DNA from: Ferrovibrio sp965278975
GTDB taxonomy: Bacteria; Pseudomonadota; Alphaproteobacteria; Ferrovibrionales; Ferrovibrionaceae
Assembly (NCBI RefSeq): GCF_965278975.1
Contig: NZ_OZ257126.1
Span: 2,418,001-2,482,000, forward strand
DNA: 64,000 nt
Reading direction: 5' to 3'
Each line of letters opens with the position of its first letter. The first letter of the stretch is position 1. Position numbers and translations under genes: made by a program. The notes below the pieces were generated by a model. The model ran no database searches. It was not told where the DNA came from and saw only the letters and a list, made by a program, of their open reading frames with translations. Below, piece after piece: positions 16,313 to 24,691 of this stretch.

Positions 16313-17419
16313 ATGAAGATCACCGACGTTACCGCCACCGTGCTGGCCAGCCGCTACGATCGTCCGATCCATTTCGCTCATATGGAACTGACCGAGCGGC
16401 GCATCATCCTGGTGCGGGTCTATACCGACCAGGGCGTCGTCGGCCTGGCCGATGTGGATGGCCCGCCGGCCGGCGATATGGCCTGCGTGCAGTTGATCCG
16501 CGATACCTTCAAGCCGCTGCTGGTGGGCAAGGACCCGCTGGATATCGGCGCCCGCAACAAGGACATGTTCTATGTCCTGGACAAGCTGGGCCGCTACCGC
16601 AGCCTGGAATCCTATGTACTCGGCGCTATCGACACGGCGCTGTGGGACATTCTGGGCAAGGTGACCAACCAGCCGACCCACCGCCTGCTCGGCAGCCGGC
16701 GCAGCGAGATCGACCTCTATGCCAGCCTGGGCCAGTTGCCGCTGGGCAAGATCGCCGAGGAAGTTGGCAAGCGCGCCGAGGAAGGCTTCAGTGGTGTGAA
16801 GATCCGTATCGGCTTCCAGCCCGAACAGGATGATGCCATCGTCTCGGAAGCGCGCAGCGTGCTGAAGCCGACCGACCGAACCAAGCTGATGGCCGATGCC
16901 AATTCAGGTTGGAACCGCGCCCATGCCGTGCAATACGGCAAGCGGCTGGAGAAGCATGAACTGCACTGGCTGGAAGAGCCGTTGCCGCCTTATGACCTTA
17001 CCGGCTATGCCCACCTCGCGGCCAACCTGGATACGCCGGTGGCAATGGGCGAGCATGAAATCTTCAACCGCTATGATGCGCGCGATATCCTGCTGGCCGG
17101 CGCCGCCGACATTCTGCAGCCCGATCTGCGGCAGGGTATTTCCGAAGTGGTGAAGATCGCGCATCTTGCCAGTGCCTGGGATATTCCCTGCATCCCGCAT
17201 TTCTTCGGCCCGGCGATCCGCTTTGCCGCCCAGGTACAGGTGCTGGCCAGTATCGATAATTATCAGCTCTGCGAATACCCGGTTGCTTTCGATCCGATCC
17301 GCTTCGAACTCACCGATCCGCCGCTGATGGCGGAGAAGGGCAAGATCGCGGTGCCGGAAGGGCCGGGCCTGGGCGTGACGCTGAATGAGGCGACCGTAAA
17401 GCGTTACGCGGTCGAATAG
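16313..17419 (+). CDS. Mandelate racemase/muconate lactonizing enzyme family protein
   Basis: A 368-aa enolase-superfamily enzyme. It has the capping-domain N-terminus, a Lys-x-Arg at VKIRIGF, metal ligands Asp (MADANSG, about residue 194), Glu (WLEEPLP, about 220) and Glu (MGEHEIF, about 246), and a catalytic His in CIPHFFGP (about 295). Such enzymes abstract a proton alpha to a carboxylate to dehydrate or racemise sugar acids or hydroxy acids. Substrate unknown. It lies between the PLP enzyme and the dehydrogenase in a tight operon. Confidence 0.85.
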   Translation: MKITDVTATVLASRYDRPIHFAHMELTERRIILVRVYTDQGVVGLADVDGPPAGDMACVQLIRDTFKPLLVGKDPLDIGARNKDMFYVLDKLGRYRSLESYVLGAIDTALWDILGKVTNQPTHRLLGSRRSEIDLYASLGQLPLGKIAEEVGKRAEEGFSGVKIRIGFQPEQDDAIVSEARSVLKPTDRTKLMADANSGWNRAHAVQYGKRLEKHELHWLEEPLPPYDLTGYAHLAANLDTPVAMGEHEIFNRYDARDILLAGAADILQPDLRQGISEVVKIAHLASAWDIPCIPHFFGPAIRFAAQVQVLASIDNYQLCEYPVAFDPIRFELTDPPLMAEKGKIAVPEGPGLGVTLNEATVKRYAVE

Positions 17420-17420
17420 C

Positions 17421-18377
17421 ATGGCCGATCTGCCGCTGGTGCTGGCAACCAACCCGCTCCATCCCAGCGGCGAGGCGATGCTGCGCGGCCAGGCGCGGCT
17501 GCTGATTGCGCCCGAGGCGTCGCCGGCCATGCTCAACCGGCTGGTGCAGGAGGCCGATGGGCTTATCGTGCGCGTGGCGCTGCCGCCGGATATTATCGAC
17601 CATGCGCCGAAGCTGCGCGCCATCGCGCGCCATGGCGCCGGCCTGGACATGATCCCCCTGGCGGCGGCGACGGCACGGCGTATCCCGGTGGCCTATGTGC
17701 CAGGCGCCAATGCGGCAGCCGTGGCGGAATACTGCTTTGCCGCGCTGATGCAGTTGAGCCGCCGGCTTGGCCGCATCGATGGCGCGCTGCGCCAGGAGGG
17801 CTGGGGGGCTGCGCGGCAGCTTGCCGATGGTGCCGGCGAACTTTCAGGCCGCACGCTCGGCATCGTCGGCTTCGGCAATATCGGACGCCGTGTTGCAGCA
17901 ATCGGCGCCGGGTTCGGTATGCGGGTTCTGGTCCATACGCCCCGGCCGAGCCTGTTGCCGGAAAACGTGCTGCCGGTTGGATTGCCTGAACTATTCCGCG
18001 AGGCCGACCGTATTGTGCTGTGCTGCCCATTGAATGAGCAGACGCGCGGCATGGTTGATGCGGCTTTGCTGCGCCAGGTGCGGCCGGGTGCGGTGCTTGT
18101 GAACGTGGCGCGCGGCGCCGTGGTGGATGAGGCGGCGCTGGCCGATGCCCTGCACAGTGGGAAATTGGCTGGCGCGGCACTCGATGTATTCACCACGCAG
18201 CCGCTGGCGGCGGGTCATCCGTTCTTCGGCTTGCCGAATCTGCTGCTCACGCCGCATATCGCCGGCCTGACCAGCGACAGCCTGCGCCAGATGAGTGAGG
18301 GCGCGGTGGCAGAAATGCTGCGCATGCTGCGCGGCGAACGGCCGCACAATCTCGCCAATCCTGAGATTTACGATTGA
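17421..18377 (+). CDS. D-2-hydroxyacid dehydrogenase (NAD)
   Basis: A 318-aa enzyme of the D-isomer 2-hydroxyacid dehydrogenase family. NAD-binding GIVGFGNIGRRVA lies at about residue 150; the catalytic Arg is in NVARGAVVDE and the catalytic His in LLTPHIAGL. It interconverts a 2-hydroxy acid and a 2-oxo acid. It begins two bases after the preceding stop and ends the + operon, converging on the GntR gene with one base between them. Confidence 0.88.
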   Translation: MADLPLVLATNPLHPSGEAMLRGQARLLIAPEASPAMLNRLVQEADGLIVRVALPPDIIDHAPKLRAIARHGAGLDMIPLAAATARRIPVAYVPGANAAAVAEYCFAALMQLSRRLGRIDGALRQEGWGAARQLADGAGELSGRTLGIVGFGNIGRRVAAIGAGFGMRVLVHTPRPSLLPENVLPVGLPELFREADRIVLCCPLNEQTRGMVDAALLRQVRPGAVLVNVARGAVVDEAALADALHSGKLAGAALDVFTTQPLAAGHPFFGLPNLLLTPHIAGLTSDSLRQMSEGAVAEMLRMLRGERPHNLANPEIYD

Positions 18378-18378
18378 G

Positions 18379-19059
18379 CTAGCGCCGCGCCTCGCTGCCC
18401 CACAATTCCTCCACCGTGGAAAGGCTCTGGGCGGTCTTTTCCAGGTGCAGGGTGAGCAGGGCCACGGCGCGCTGCTTGTGGCGGCCGATGGTCGCCTCCA
18501 TCAGCTCGCGGTGCTCCTGCGGCGAATTGCGGTAGTCGGGCAGATATGATGTCTGCAGCCGGCGATAGCGTTCCGACTGATCGTAGAGCAGATCGACAAC
18601 GCGCAGGCGCCATATCGAAGGGCAGGCGCTGAGCAGCGACATATGGAACAGCTTGTGCAGCAGCGCGCCTTCCTCACCCAGCAGGGCAGGGGTGATGGCG
18701 TCGCGCTCTTCGTATTTCGACAGCCGGTGCAGGCAGGCCAGGATATTGGCTTCCCAGGCATCGTTGCCGGCATCGATGGCATCGGCCAGTGCCGCAGACT
18801 CGATTTCGGAGCGCAGCTTGGTGATGTCCCATAACTCGGTGAGCGATATCGGTGCGACGCGGAAGCCGCGCTGGCCCTCGGCGGTCACCAGGCGGTCGGC
18901 GGTCAGGCGCGAAAGCGCCTCCCGGAGCGTGCTGGTTCCGGCATCGTAATTGGCCTTCAGGTCGGTGAAGCGCAGCTTGCTGCCGGGTTTGAGCTTGCCG
19001 CTGAGCACATCCTGGCGAATCTGCTTGTAGATCGCCTCGACCAGGGTCTTGGGCTCCAT
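18379..19059 (-). CDS. GntR family regulator (FCD type)
   Basis: A 226-aa regulator with an N-terminal winged helix (EAIYKQIRQDVLSGKLKPGSKL, then YDAGTSTLREALSRLTADRLV) and an all-helical FCD ligand domain. The start at 19059 is set by an excellent CAGGAGG site 8 bases upstream; longer starts lack it. It is convergent with the catabolic operon and divergent from the AapJ-like gene. Operator-like sequences at 10618 and 19204 make it the probable repressor of both (inference). Confidence 0.88.
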   Translation of the reverse strand: MEPKTLVEAIYKQIRQDVLSGKLKPGSKLRFTDLKANYDAGTSTLREALSRLTADRLVTAEGQRGFRVAPISLTELWDITKLRSEIESAALADAIDAGNDAWEANILACLHRLSKYEERDAITPALLGEEGALLHKLFHMSLLSACPSIWRLRVVDLLYDQSERYRRLQTSYLPDYRNSPQEHRELMEATIGRHKQRAVALLTLHLEKTAQSLSTVEELWGSEARR

Positions 19060-19203
19060 TTCGACCGCCTCCTGACCCGGGTCAATCATTCGTAAAACTT
19101 GCACTAGAGGCTCCGATGGCAGATATCCCGCTATATGAATTCTGTATCGGCTCAATTAACGGGCGTGTCAACGACATTCGAATAAAAATTCAGCAGAAAT
19201 CTA

Positions 19204-19228
19204 AAATGTCGAAAATAAATATAGACAG
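19204..19228 (+). promoter_or_regulatory. Second copy of the AAATGTCGA operator-like element
   Basis: AAATGTCGAAA at 19204-19214 and GACAG at 19224-19228 repeat the elements at 10618 and 10636, but with 2 extra bases between them and a degenerate right arm (CGGAAATT). TGTC and GACA form a short inverted repeat here. The site lies in the divergent region between the GntR regulator and the AapJ-like gene, so it may serve both. Confidence 0.5.
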
Positions 19229-19283
19229 CGGAAATTATAGGTATCATCATATTAGTGTAATCAATCCACAGGAGTGACTAACG

Positions 19284-20312
19284 GTGACACCTTTCCGTCT
19301 TCTCGCGCTGGCCGCCGGCCTGTTCGCCGCCACGTTCGCTGCCCAGCCGGCCAGCGCCGGGGCCACCCTGGATGCGATCAAACAGCGCGGCTATATCCAG
19401 TGCGGCGCCAGCCCGGGCACGCCGGGTTTCGTGATGCTCGACAGCCAGGGCAAGTGGAATGGCCTCGACGTGGATTTCTGCCGCAGCCTGGCGGCGGCGG
19501 TGTTCGGCGATGCCGACAAGGTGCGCTTTGTGTCGCTGAGCGCGCAGCAGCGTTTCCCGGCGCTGCAATCCGGCGAAGTCGATGTGCTGGCGCCGAACGT
19601 CACCTGGACCATGAGCCGCGATGCCACGCTCGGCATCTTCTTCTCCGCCATCACCTTCTATGACGGCCAGGGCTTCATGGTGCCGAAGAAGCTGGGCGTG
19701 AAGAGCGCCAAGGAGCTGAACGGTGCCACCATCTGCGTGCAGCCCGGCACCACGCTGGAGCTGAACGTCACCGACTATTTCCGTGCCAACAAGATGACCT
19801 TCAAGCCGGTGGTGATCGAGAAGCTGGACGAAGTGGAGAATGCCTTCTTCGCCGGCCGCTGCGATGCCTATACCACGGTGGCGGCCAAGCTCGGCTCCAC
19901 CCGCGCCCGTTTCGCCAAGGGCGACGACGAATACGTCATCCTGCCGGAGCTGATCTCCAAGGAGCCGCTGGCCTTCACCGTGCGCCTCGGCGATAACCAG
20001 TGGGCGCAGACCGTGCGCTGGGTGATCCATGCGCTGATCCAGGCTGAGGAAAGCGGCGTCACCAGCAAGAATATCGACAGCTTCAAGGACAGCGCCGATC
20101 CGACCATCCAGCGCCTCACCGGCAAGACGCCGGGCATGGGCGAGGCAGTCGGCATCCCGGAAAGCTGGGCCTACAACGTGATCAAGCAGCTCGGCAATTA
20201 CGGTGAGATGTTCGAGCGCAATGTCGGCAAGGCCTCTGCCCTCAAGCTCGACCGTGGCTATAACGCGCTGTGGAATCAGGGCGGCCTGCAATACGCCTAT
20301 CCGATCCGCTGA
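19284..20312 (+). CDS. AapJ-like general amino acid ABC substrate-binding protein
   Basis: A 342-aa periplasmic binding protein with a Sec signal peptide (cleavage near QPASAG). Early sequence LDAIKQRGYIQCGASPGTPGF and the block LSAQQRFPALQSGEVDVLAPN are typical of AapJ/BztA proteins that bind a broad set of L-amino acids. The GTG start at 19284 is preceded by AGGAG (19270-19274). No permease or ATPase follows: it stands alone and ends in a strong terminator, so it must use a transporter elsewhere. Confidence 0.9.
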   Translation: MTPFRLLALAAGLFAATFAAQPASAGATLDAIKQRGYIQCGASPGTPGFVMLDSQGKWNGLDVDFCRSLAAAVFGDADKVRFVSLSAQQRFPALQSGEVDVLAPNVTWTMSRDATLGIFFSAITFYDGQGFMVPKKLGVKSAKELNGATICVQPGTTLELNVTDYFRANKMTFKPVVIEKLDEVENAFFAGRCDAYTTVAAKLGSTRARFAKGDDEYVILPELISKEPLAFTVRLGDNQWAQTVRWVIHALIQAEESGVTSKNIDSFKDSADPTIQRLTGKTPGMGEAVGIPESWAYNVIKQLGNYGEMFERNVGKASALKLDRGYNALWNQGGLQYAYPIR

Positions 20313-20336
20313 TCGTTACCAGCAGGATGATATGGA

Positions 20337-20368
20337 GCGCGGCCTTTGCGGGCCGCGCTTCTTTTTTT
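20337..20368 (+). terminator. Rho-independent terminator
   Basis: Perfect 8-bp stem GCGCGGCC/GGCCGCGC with loop TTTGCG, then TTC and seven T. It closes the AapJ-like transcript 24 bases after its stop. Confidence 0.9.
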
Positions 20369-20529
20369 GACCTTGGCTCACGGCATTGTACCGCCACCGG
20401 CCTGCTATGCTTCGATGTGAGGGAAGTGCTGCTGGATTCGGAATGGCCCAACAAGCTACCAATCCGGGAGGCCGGATTCCTGGCGTGGTGGCTACATATT
20501 CCGTTTCCCGACAGCGCGAAGCGATCGAA

Positions 20530-21537
20530 TCACTTCATGTTGGGCGGCATGCCCACCTTGGTGAGAAAATCATTGGTATAGACTTGATCGCAGGCGACCT
20601 TTTTCGATAGCCCCATATAGGTGTTCACCATCTCAACCGAGGCGCACATCTTGTTCGCTTCCATCCAGCCGATGCCGTTGGTGCGATAGCGCTCGGTATT
20701 CATCAATTCTAGGCCGAGTTTCATATTGGCCCGCACATGCGCCTCGTCGATCTCCGGCACGCGGCGTTTGAAAATCGCCACGGCGGCTTCCGGATCCGCC
20801 ATCACGTCGCGCCAGCCCTGATAGGAAGCCTCCAGGAAGGCGCGCAAGGTCTTGGCGCGCTCTTTCATCGTCTTGTCGCTGGCGATGATCGACATGGAAT
20901 ACATGTCGAAGCCGAAATCGGACCAGCGCAGCATCACGGCGGCACCGGGGCCGCCCATGGCTTTGTCGTAGAGCGGCTGGCCGGTGAGATACTCGCTGAC
21001 CGCATCGACGCGCTTTTCCGAAACCGCAGCCACCTTGGCCGCCGGCTCGATATTCACCCAGGTTACTTTGTCCTGGTCGATGCCGTTCAGCTTGGCGAAG
21101 GCCGGCCAGACCTGGCGCTGGCTATCGCCTGGCGGTGCGCCGACAGTCCGGCCCTCCAGGTCCTTCGGTTTGCGGATCGGCGTATCCTGGCGGCTGAAGA
21201 TGTTCATCGGCGTTTTGTCGAAAACCATGCCGACAGTCTTGATCATGGCACCACGGGATACGGCGGCGATCACCACGGCGGCATCGGCCAGGCCGGCATC
21301 GGCACGGCCAGTATCCACCTTGGCAATAGAGTCGCCTGAGCCCTTGGAATGCTCCAGCGTCACATCCAGGCCGCGATCCTTGTAATAGCCTTTGTCGAGC
21401 GCCAGCCAATAGGCAGCGTGATCGCCGGCTGGAAACCAGTTCAGCGCGAAGGTGAATTTCTCCTGTGCCTGGGCGGTGCCGGCCAGCAATAGCGTGGCAA
21501 TGAAGGAGGCTGCGTGGATGGCCTTGCTGCTTGTCAT
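20530..21537 (-). CDS. NMT1/ThiY-type ABC substrate-binding protein
   Basis: A 335-aa periplasmic protein with a Sec signal peptide (cleavage after AGTAQAQ). The mature sequence begins KFTFALNWFPAGDHAAYWLALDKGYYKDRGLDV, the hallmark of the SsuA/ThiY/NMT1 family that binds pyrimidine, sulfonate, nitrate or aromatic ligands. The start at 21537 follows AGGGG. It lies 23 bases after the amidase on the same strand, which suggests an amide or related nitrogen compound as ligand (inference). No membrane components are nearby. Confidence 0.87.
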   Translation of the reverse strand: MTSSKAIHAASFIATLLLAGTAQAQEKFTFALNWFPAGDHAAYWLALDKGYYKDRGLDVTLEHSKGSGDSIAKVDTGRADAGLADAAVVIAAVSRGAMIKTVGMVFDKTPMNIFSRQDTPIRKPKDLEGRTVGAPPGDSQRQVWPAFAKLNGIDQDKVTWVNIEPAAKVAAVSEKRVDAVSEYLTGQPLYDKAMGGPGAAVMLRWSDFGFDMYSMSIIASDKTMKERAKTLRAFLEASYQGWRDVMADPEAAVAIFKRRVPEIDEAHVRANMKLGLELMNTERYRTNGIGWMEANKMCASVEMVNTYMGLSKKVACDQVYTNDFLTKVGMPPNMK

Positions 21538-21560
21538 TGGTGTCCCCTGTTTCACACGAT

Positions 21561-22967
21561 TCAATCAATGGCTTCGGCGAGTGCCGGGCGGTGTGCCGCC
21601 CAGGGCGCCGCCTGCTCGAAAGCATAGGCTGCCTGCAATACCCGCAGATCGTGATGTCGCGGCCCGACGATCTGCAGGCCAACCGGCATGCCTTCGCGGG
21701 TGAAGCCGCATGGCACGCTGGCCGCCGGCTGGCGCGTCAGATTGAAAGACGACAGGAACGGATACCAGTCGCGCCCGGCATAGCCCTCGGGGGCCCGCTG
21801 TTCGATGGGAAAAGCGGCCACGGCGGTGACGGGCGTGAGCAGCAGGTCGTAATGCTGGTGGAAATCGTTCATATGGCGCGCGAACTGGGCGCGCTGCATC
21901 TCGGCGTCGAGATGGCTGATGGCCGTGGCACCCCTGGATGCCTCGATCCGCTGCACGATCTCGGGGTCGATCACGGCCAGTTGCTCCGGCGTGAAGCTGC
22001 TGAAGGCGAAGTCAGTGAAGCCGCGCATTACCCGGCCAAGCAGATCCTTGTCATTCTCACAGACTGTCTCCACCAATTCGACCTTGGCACCGAGCTGCGT
22101 AAAGACCTTGGCCGCAGCCGCCGTCAGTGCCGCCACTTCGGCATCGACACGGGCGCCGTGCATGGTGGGGCTCCAGGCGATGCGCCAGGTGCGGGGATCG
22201 GCCTGCAGCTTCTCGTGATAGGCCATGCCATCGGGCGGCAAGGCCTCCCAGTCGCGGCCATCAGGCTGGCTGATCACGCTCAGCATCAGGGCTGCATCCG
22301 TCACCGTGCGCGTCATCGGCCCGAAGCCGGCCAGAGAGGCATAAGGCGTGGGCGGATACATCGGCACCCGGCCACCGCCGGGTTTGAAGCCAAAGACACC
22401 GCAGAGGCTTGAGGGCATGCGGATGGAACCGCCGGCATCGGTCGCCAATGCCAGGGGGGCGATGCCGGCGGCGATTGCCGCGCCCGCGCCGCCACTGGAG
22501 CCGCCAGGCGTGCGTTCAGGATTCCAGGGATTTCGGGTAATGCCGCATAAAGCCGTGCTGGTCGCCGGCTTGGAGGCGAATTCACTGGTAGTGGTTTTGC
22601 CGAAGACCACCGCGCCATGCTCGCGCAGGCGGGCCACTGCCGGGCCATCCTCATCCCAGGCTTGATTGGGATCGACGGCTTTCGAGCCGCGCAAAGTGGG
22701 CCAGCCCTTGGTGAGGATGATGTCCTTGATCGAGACCGGCACGCCATCAAGCAGGCCCTGCGGTTCGCCGCGCAGCCAGCGCGCTTCTGAAGCGCGCGCC
22801 TGAGCCAGGGCTGCCTGGGGATCAATCAGGCAGAAGGCGTTGATCGAGGATTGCAGTGCTTCGGCCCGGCGCAGGACGGTTTCGGTCACTTCGACGGGGG
22901 ATAATGCCTTGCGGTGATAGGCATCGCGCAGCGCGGTGGCCGACAACCAGGCAATGCCATTCTGCAA
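21561..22967 (-). CDS. Amidase (amidase signature family)
   Basis: A 468-aa amide hydrolase with the Ser-cisSer-Lys triad: Lys81 (VSIKDII), cis-Ser157 in GGSSGG and nucleophile Ser181 in ATDAGGSIRMP. Substrate unknown. The start is a TTG at 22967, chosen because GGAGG sits 5 bases upstream; the next upstream candidate (TTG 22997) lies inside a palindrome and lacks a ribosome site. It is followed by the binding protein on the same strand. Confidence 0.88.
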   Translation of the reverse strand: MQNGIAWLSATALRDAYHRKALSPVEVTETVLRRAEALQSSINAFCLIDPQAALAQARASEARWLRGEPQGLLDGVPVSIKDIILTKGWPTLRGSKAVDPNQAWDEDGPAVARLREHGAVVFGKTTTSEFASKPATSTALCGITRNPWNPERTPGGSSGGAGAAIAAGIAPLALATDAGGSIRMPSSLCGVFGFKPGGGRVPMYPPTPYASLAGFGPMTRTVTDAALMLSVISQPDGRDWEALPPDGMAYHEKLQADPRTWRIAWSPTMHGARVDAEVAALTAAAAKVFTQLGAKVELVETVCENDKDLLGRVMRGFTDFAFSSFTPEQLAVIDPEIVQRIEASRGATAISHLDAEMQRAQFARHMNDFHQHYDLLLTPVTAVAAFPIEQRAPEGYAGRDWYPFLSSFNLTRQPAASVPCGFTREGMPVGLQIVGPRHHDLRVLQAAYAFEQAAPWAAHRPALAEAID

Positions 22968-22992
22968 GCGAACCTCCGCCACATGGAGTGAT

Positions 22993-23010
22993 ATCAACCA
23001 CTTGGTTGAT
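22993..23010. promoter_or_regulatory. Palindromic operator ATCAACCACTTGGTTGAT
   Basis: Perfect 8-bp inverted repeat with a 2-base centre, 25 bases upstream of the amidase start. The TGGTTGAT half-sites look like those of a GntR/TetR-class regulator; the cognate protein is not identified. Confidence 0.6.
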
Positions 23011-23055
23011 AGAATACCTTGTCCGGCTATGCGTCAAGATAAATGTATTCAATAA

Positions 23056-23075
23056 TGTAGATAAAATTGTCTACA
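23056..23075. promoter_or_regulatory. Operator-like repeat TGTAGA...TCTACA before the CoA-transferase
   Basis: TGTAGA (23056-23061) and TCTACA (23070-23075) flank an A/T-rich centre; the 20-base site is palindromic except at a few central bases and contains TTGTCTACAA, similar to sites of FCD-type GntR proteins. It could be the target of the GntR gene at 26279-26944, which ends this gene group (inference). Confidence 0.5.
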
Positions 23076-23224
23076 AAATAGTATGCAATATATTCCTGAT
23101 GTGAGAGGCTGCGCCTGAAGCAAAGGCGTGCAGGGGCCGATTCTGTGAGAAAGCGATGCCTGCCTTGTCCTCACCGTGGGCTACCCGCCCTTTTCCCTGG
23201 TCGCTATCGGCGTTGGAGCAAGCG

Positions 23225-24442
23225 ATGAGCAGTGCAGTGACGGGTCGCGGTCCCCTGGCCGGGATGCGGGTGATCGAACTCACCTCCACGATAGCCGGCC
23301 CGTTCTGCGGCCGTCTGCTGGCGGATTTCGGGGCCGAAGTGATCAAGATCGAACCGGCCGAAGGCGATGCGGTGCGGTCGATGGGCGAGCGCAGCGGTGG
23401 CGCCTCGCTCTATGCGGCCAGCATCCTGCGCAACAAGAAACTGATCGCGCTGGACATGCGCCGCAACGAAGCCCAGGCACTGGTGCGCGATATGCTGCGC
23501 CAGGCCGATGTGTTCATCGAGAATTTCCGCCCCGGCACGGTGGAGAAGTGGGGCCTGGGCTACGATGTGCTGTCATCGGATAATCCCGGCCTTGTGATGG
23601 TGCGGATCAGCGGCTATGGCCAGACCGGCCCGTATAGCCGGCAGCCAGGCTACGGCGTTACCAGCGAGGCGATCAGCGGTTTGCGCGATCTCACCGGCGA
23701 TCCAGACCGTCCGCCGTCGCGTGTCGCCACCTCGCTCACCGATTATATCACCGGCCTCTATGCTGCCTTTGGCGCCGCGATGGCCTTGATTGAGCGTGGC
23801 CGCAGCGGCAAAGGGCAGGTGATCGACGCCGCGCTGTATGAAGCAGCCTTCAGTTTCGTTGAGCCGCATATCCCGGCTTTCGCGGCCTTGGGCAAGGTTG
23901 CCACCCGCGCCGGTAGCCGCCTGCCGGGCCATGTGCCGAACAATCTCTACCCCACGGCGGATGGCCGCTATGTGCAGATCGTTGCCGCCAGTGACGGCAT
24001 TTTCCGTCGTCTTCTGTGTGCCATGCAGCGCAAAGAGCTGGCTCAGGATGCACGCTTTGCCACGCCGAATGCGCGAGCACAGCACCCGGAAGAGATGGAT
24101 GCCGTGATCGGTGCCTGGACCGGCAGCCTGCCGCTTGCCGAGCTGGAGCGGCTGCTGGGGGAGCACGAAGTGCCGGCGGCCCGCATCTACACCATCGCCG
24201 ATATTTTCAGTGATCCGCATTACCAGGCGCGCGGCATGTTGCAGCGTGCTGCTTCGGAGGAGTTCGGCGAGGCCACCGTTACCGGCATCGTGCCGAAATT
24301 GTCACGCACGCCGGGCGAGGTCGGCTGGGCCGGCCGCATGGTGGGCAGCGATACCCATGCGGTGCTGGCTGATCTGCTTGGCCTGCAGCCGGATACCATC
24401 GCGGCAATGCAGCAGGCCGGCATCATCGCCGGGCGCCGCTGA
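23225..24442 (+). CDS. CaiB/BaiF family CoA-transferase (class III)
   Basis: A 405-aa family III CoA-transferase that moves CoA between carboxylates. The N-terminus GPLAGMRVIELTSTIAGPFCGRLLADFGAEVIKIEP, the FIENFRPG block and the DAALYEAAFS stretch are diagnostic. ATG 23225 is preceded by GGAG with a 7-base gap; an upstream ATG at 23156 gives an unrelated extension. It leads an operon with a biotin carrier and a carboxyltransferase, so it may load CoA onto the acid that is then carboxylated. Confidence 0.9.
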   Translation: MSSAVTGRGPLAGMRVIELTSTIAGPFCGRLLADFGAEVIKIEPAEGDAVRSMGERSGGASLYAASILRNKKLIALDMRRNEAQALVRDMLRQADVFIENFRPGTVEKWGLGYDVLSSDNPGLVMVRISGYGQTGPYSRQPGYGVTSEAISGLRDLTGDPDRPPSRVATSLTDYITGLYAAFGAAMALIERGRSGKGQVIDAALYEAAFSFVEPHIPAFAALGKVATRAGSRLPGHVPNNLYPTADGRYVQIVAASDGIFRRLLCAMQRKELAQDARFATPNARAQHPEEMDAVIGAWTGSLPLAELERLLGEHEVPAARIYTIADIFSDPHYQARGMLQRAASEEFGEATVTGIVPKLSRTPGEVGWAGRMVGSDTHAVLADLLGLQPDTIAAMQQAGIIAGRR

Positions 24443-24465
24443 AAATAACCAGGAGAGGAAGATTC

Positions 24466-24687
24466 ATGACGCGTCATGTCATCACGGCCGATATCGCCGG
24501 TACGGTATTCAAGGTCGAAACCAGTATGGGGGCGGCGGTAGCTTTGGGCGACGCGCTGATCATCGTGGAATCGATGAAGATGGAAATTCCCATCGAGGCG
24601 CCAACTGCCGGCACGGTGACGGAGATGCGGGTAGTGGAGGGCGACGCTATTGCCGAGGGCCAGATTCTGGCCGTGATCGAGGGCTGA
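24466..24687 (+). CDS. Biotin carboxyl carrier protein (single domain)
   Basis: A 73-aa stand-alone biotinyl domain. The biotinylation motif ESMKME places the modified Lys at residue 38, with the conserved Pro/Ala turn and final ILAVIEG strand. It carries carboxybiotin between a biotin carboxylase and the carboxyltransferase encoded 4 bases downstream. AGGAGAGGAAG precedes the ATG. Confidence 0.93.
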   Translation: MTRHVITADIAGTVFKVETSMGAAVALGDALIIVESMKMEIPIEAPTAGTVTEMRVVEGDAIAEGQILAVIEG

Positions 24688-24691
24688 ACGC

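Noticed and set aside
15353..16681. Long open frame of 442 codons on the - strand
   Set aside because: It lies opposite the threonine-synthase-like gene, has no recognisable domain and follows the third-position pattern of an antisense shadow in high-G/C DNA.
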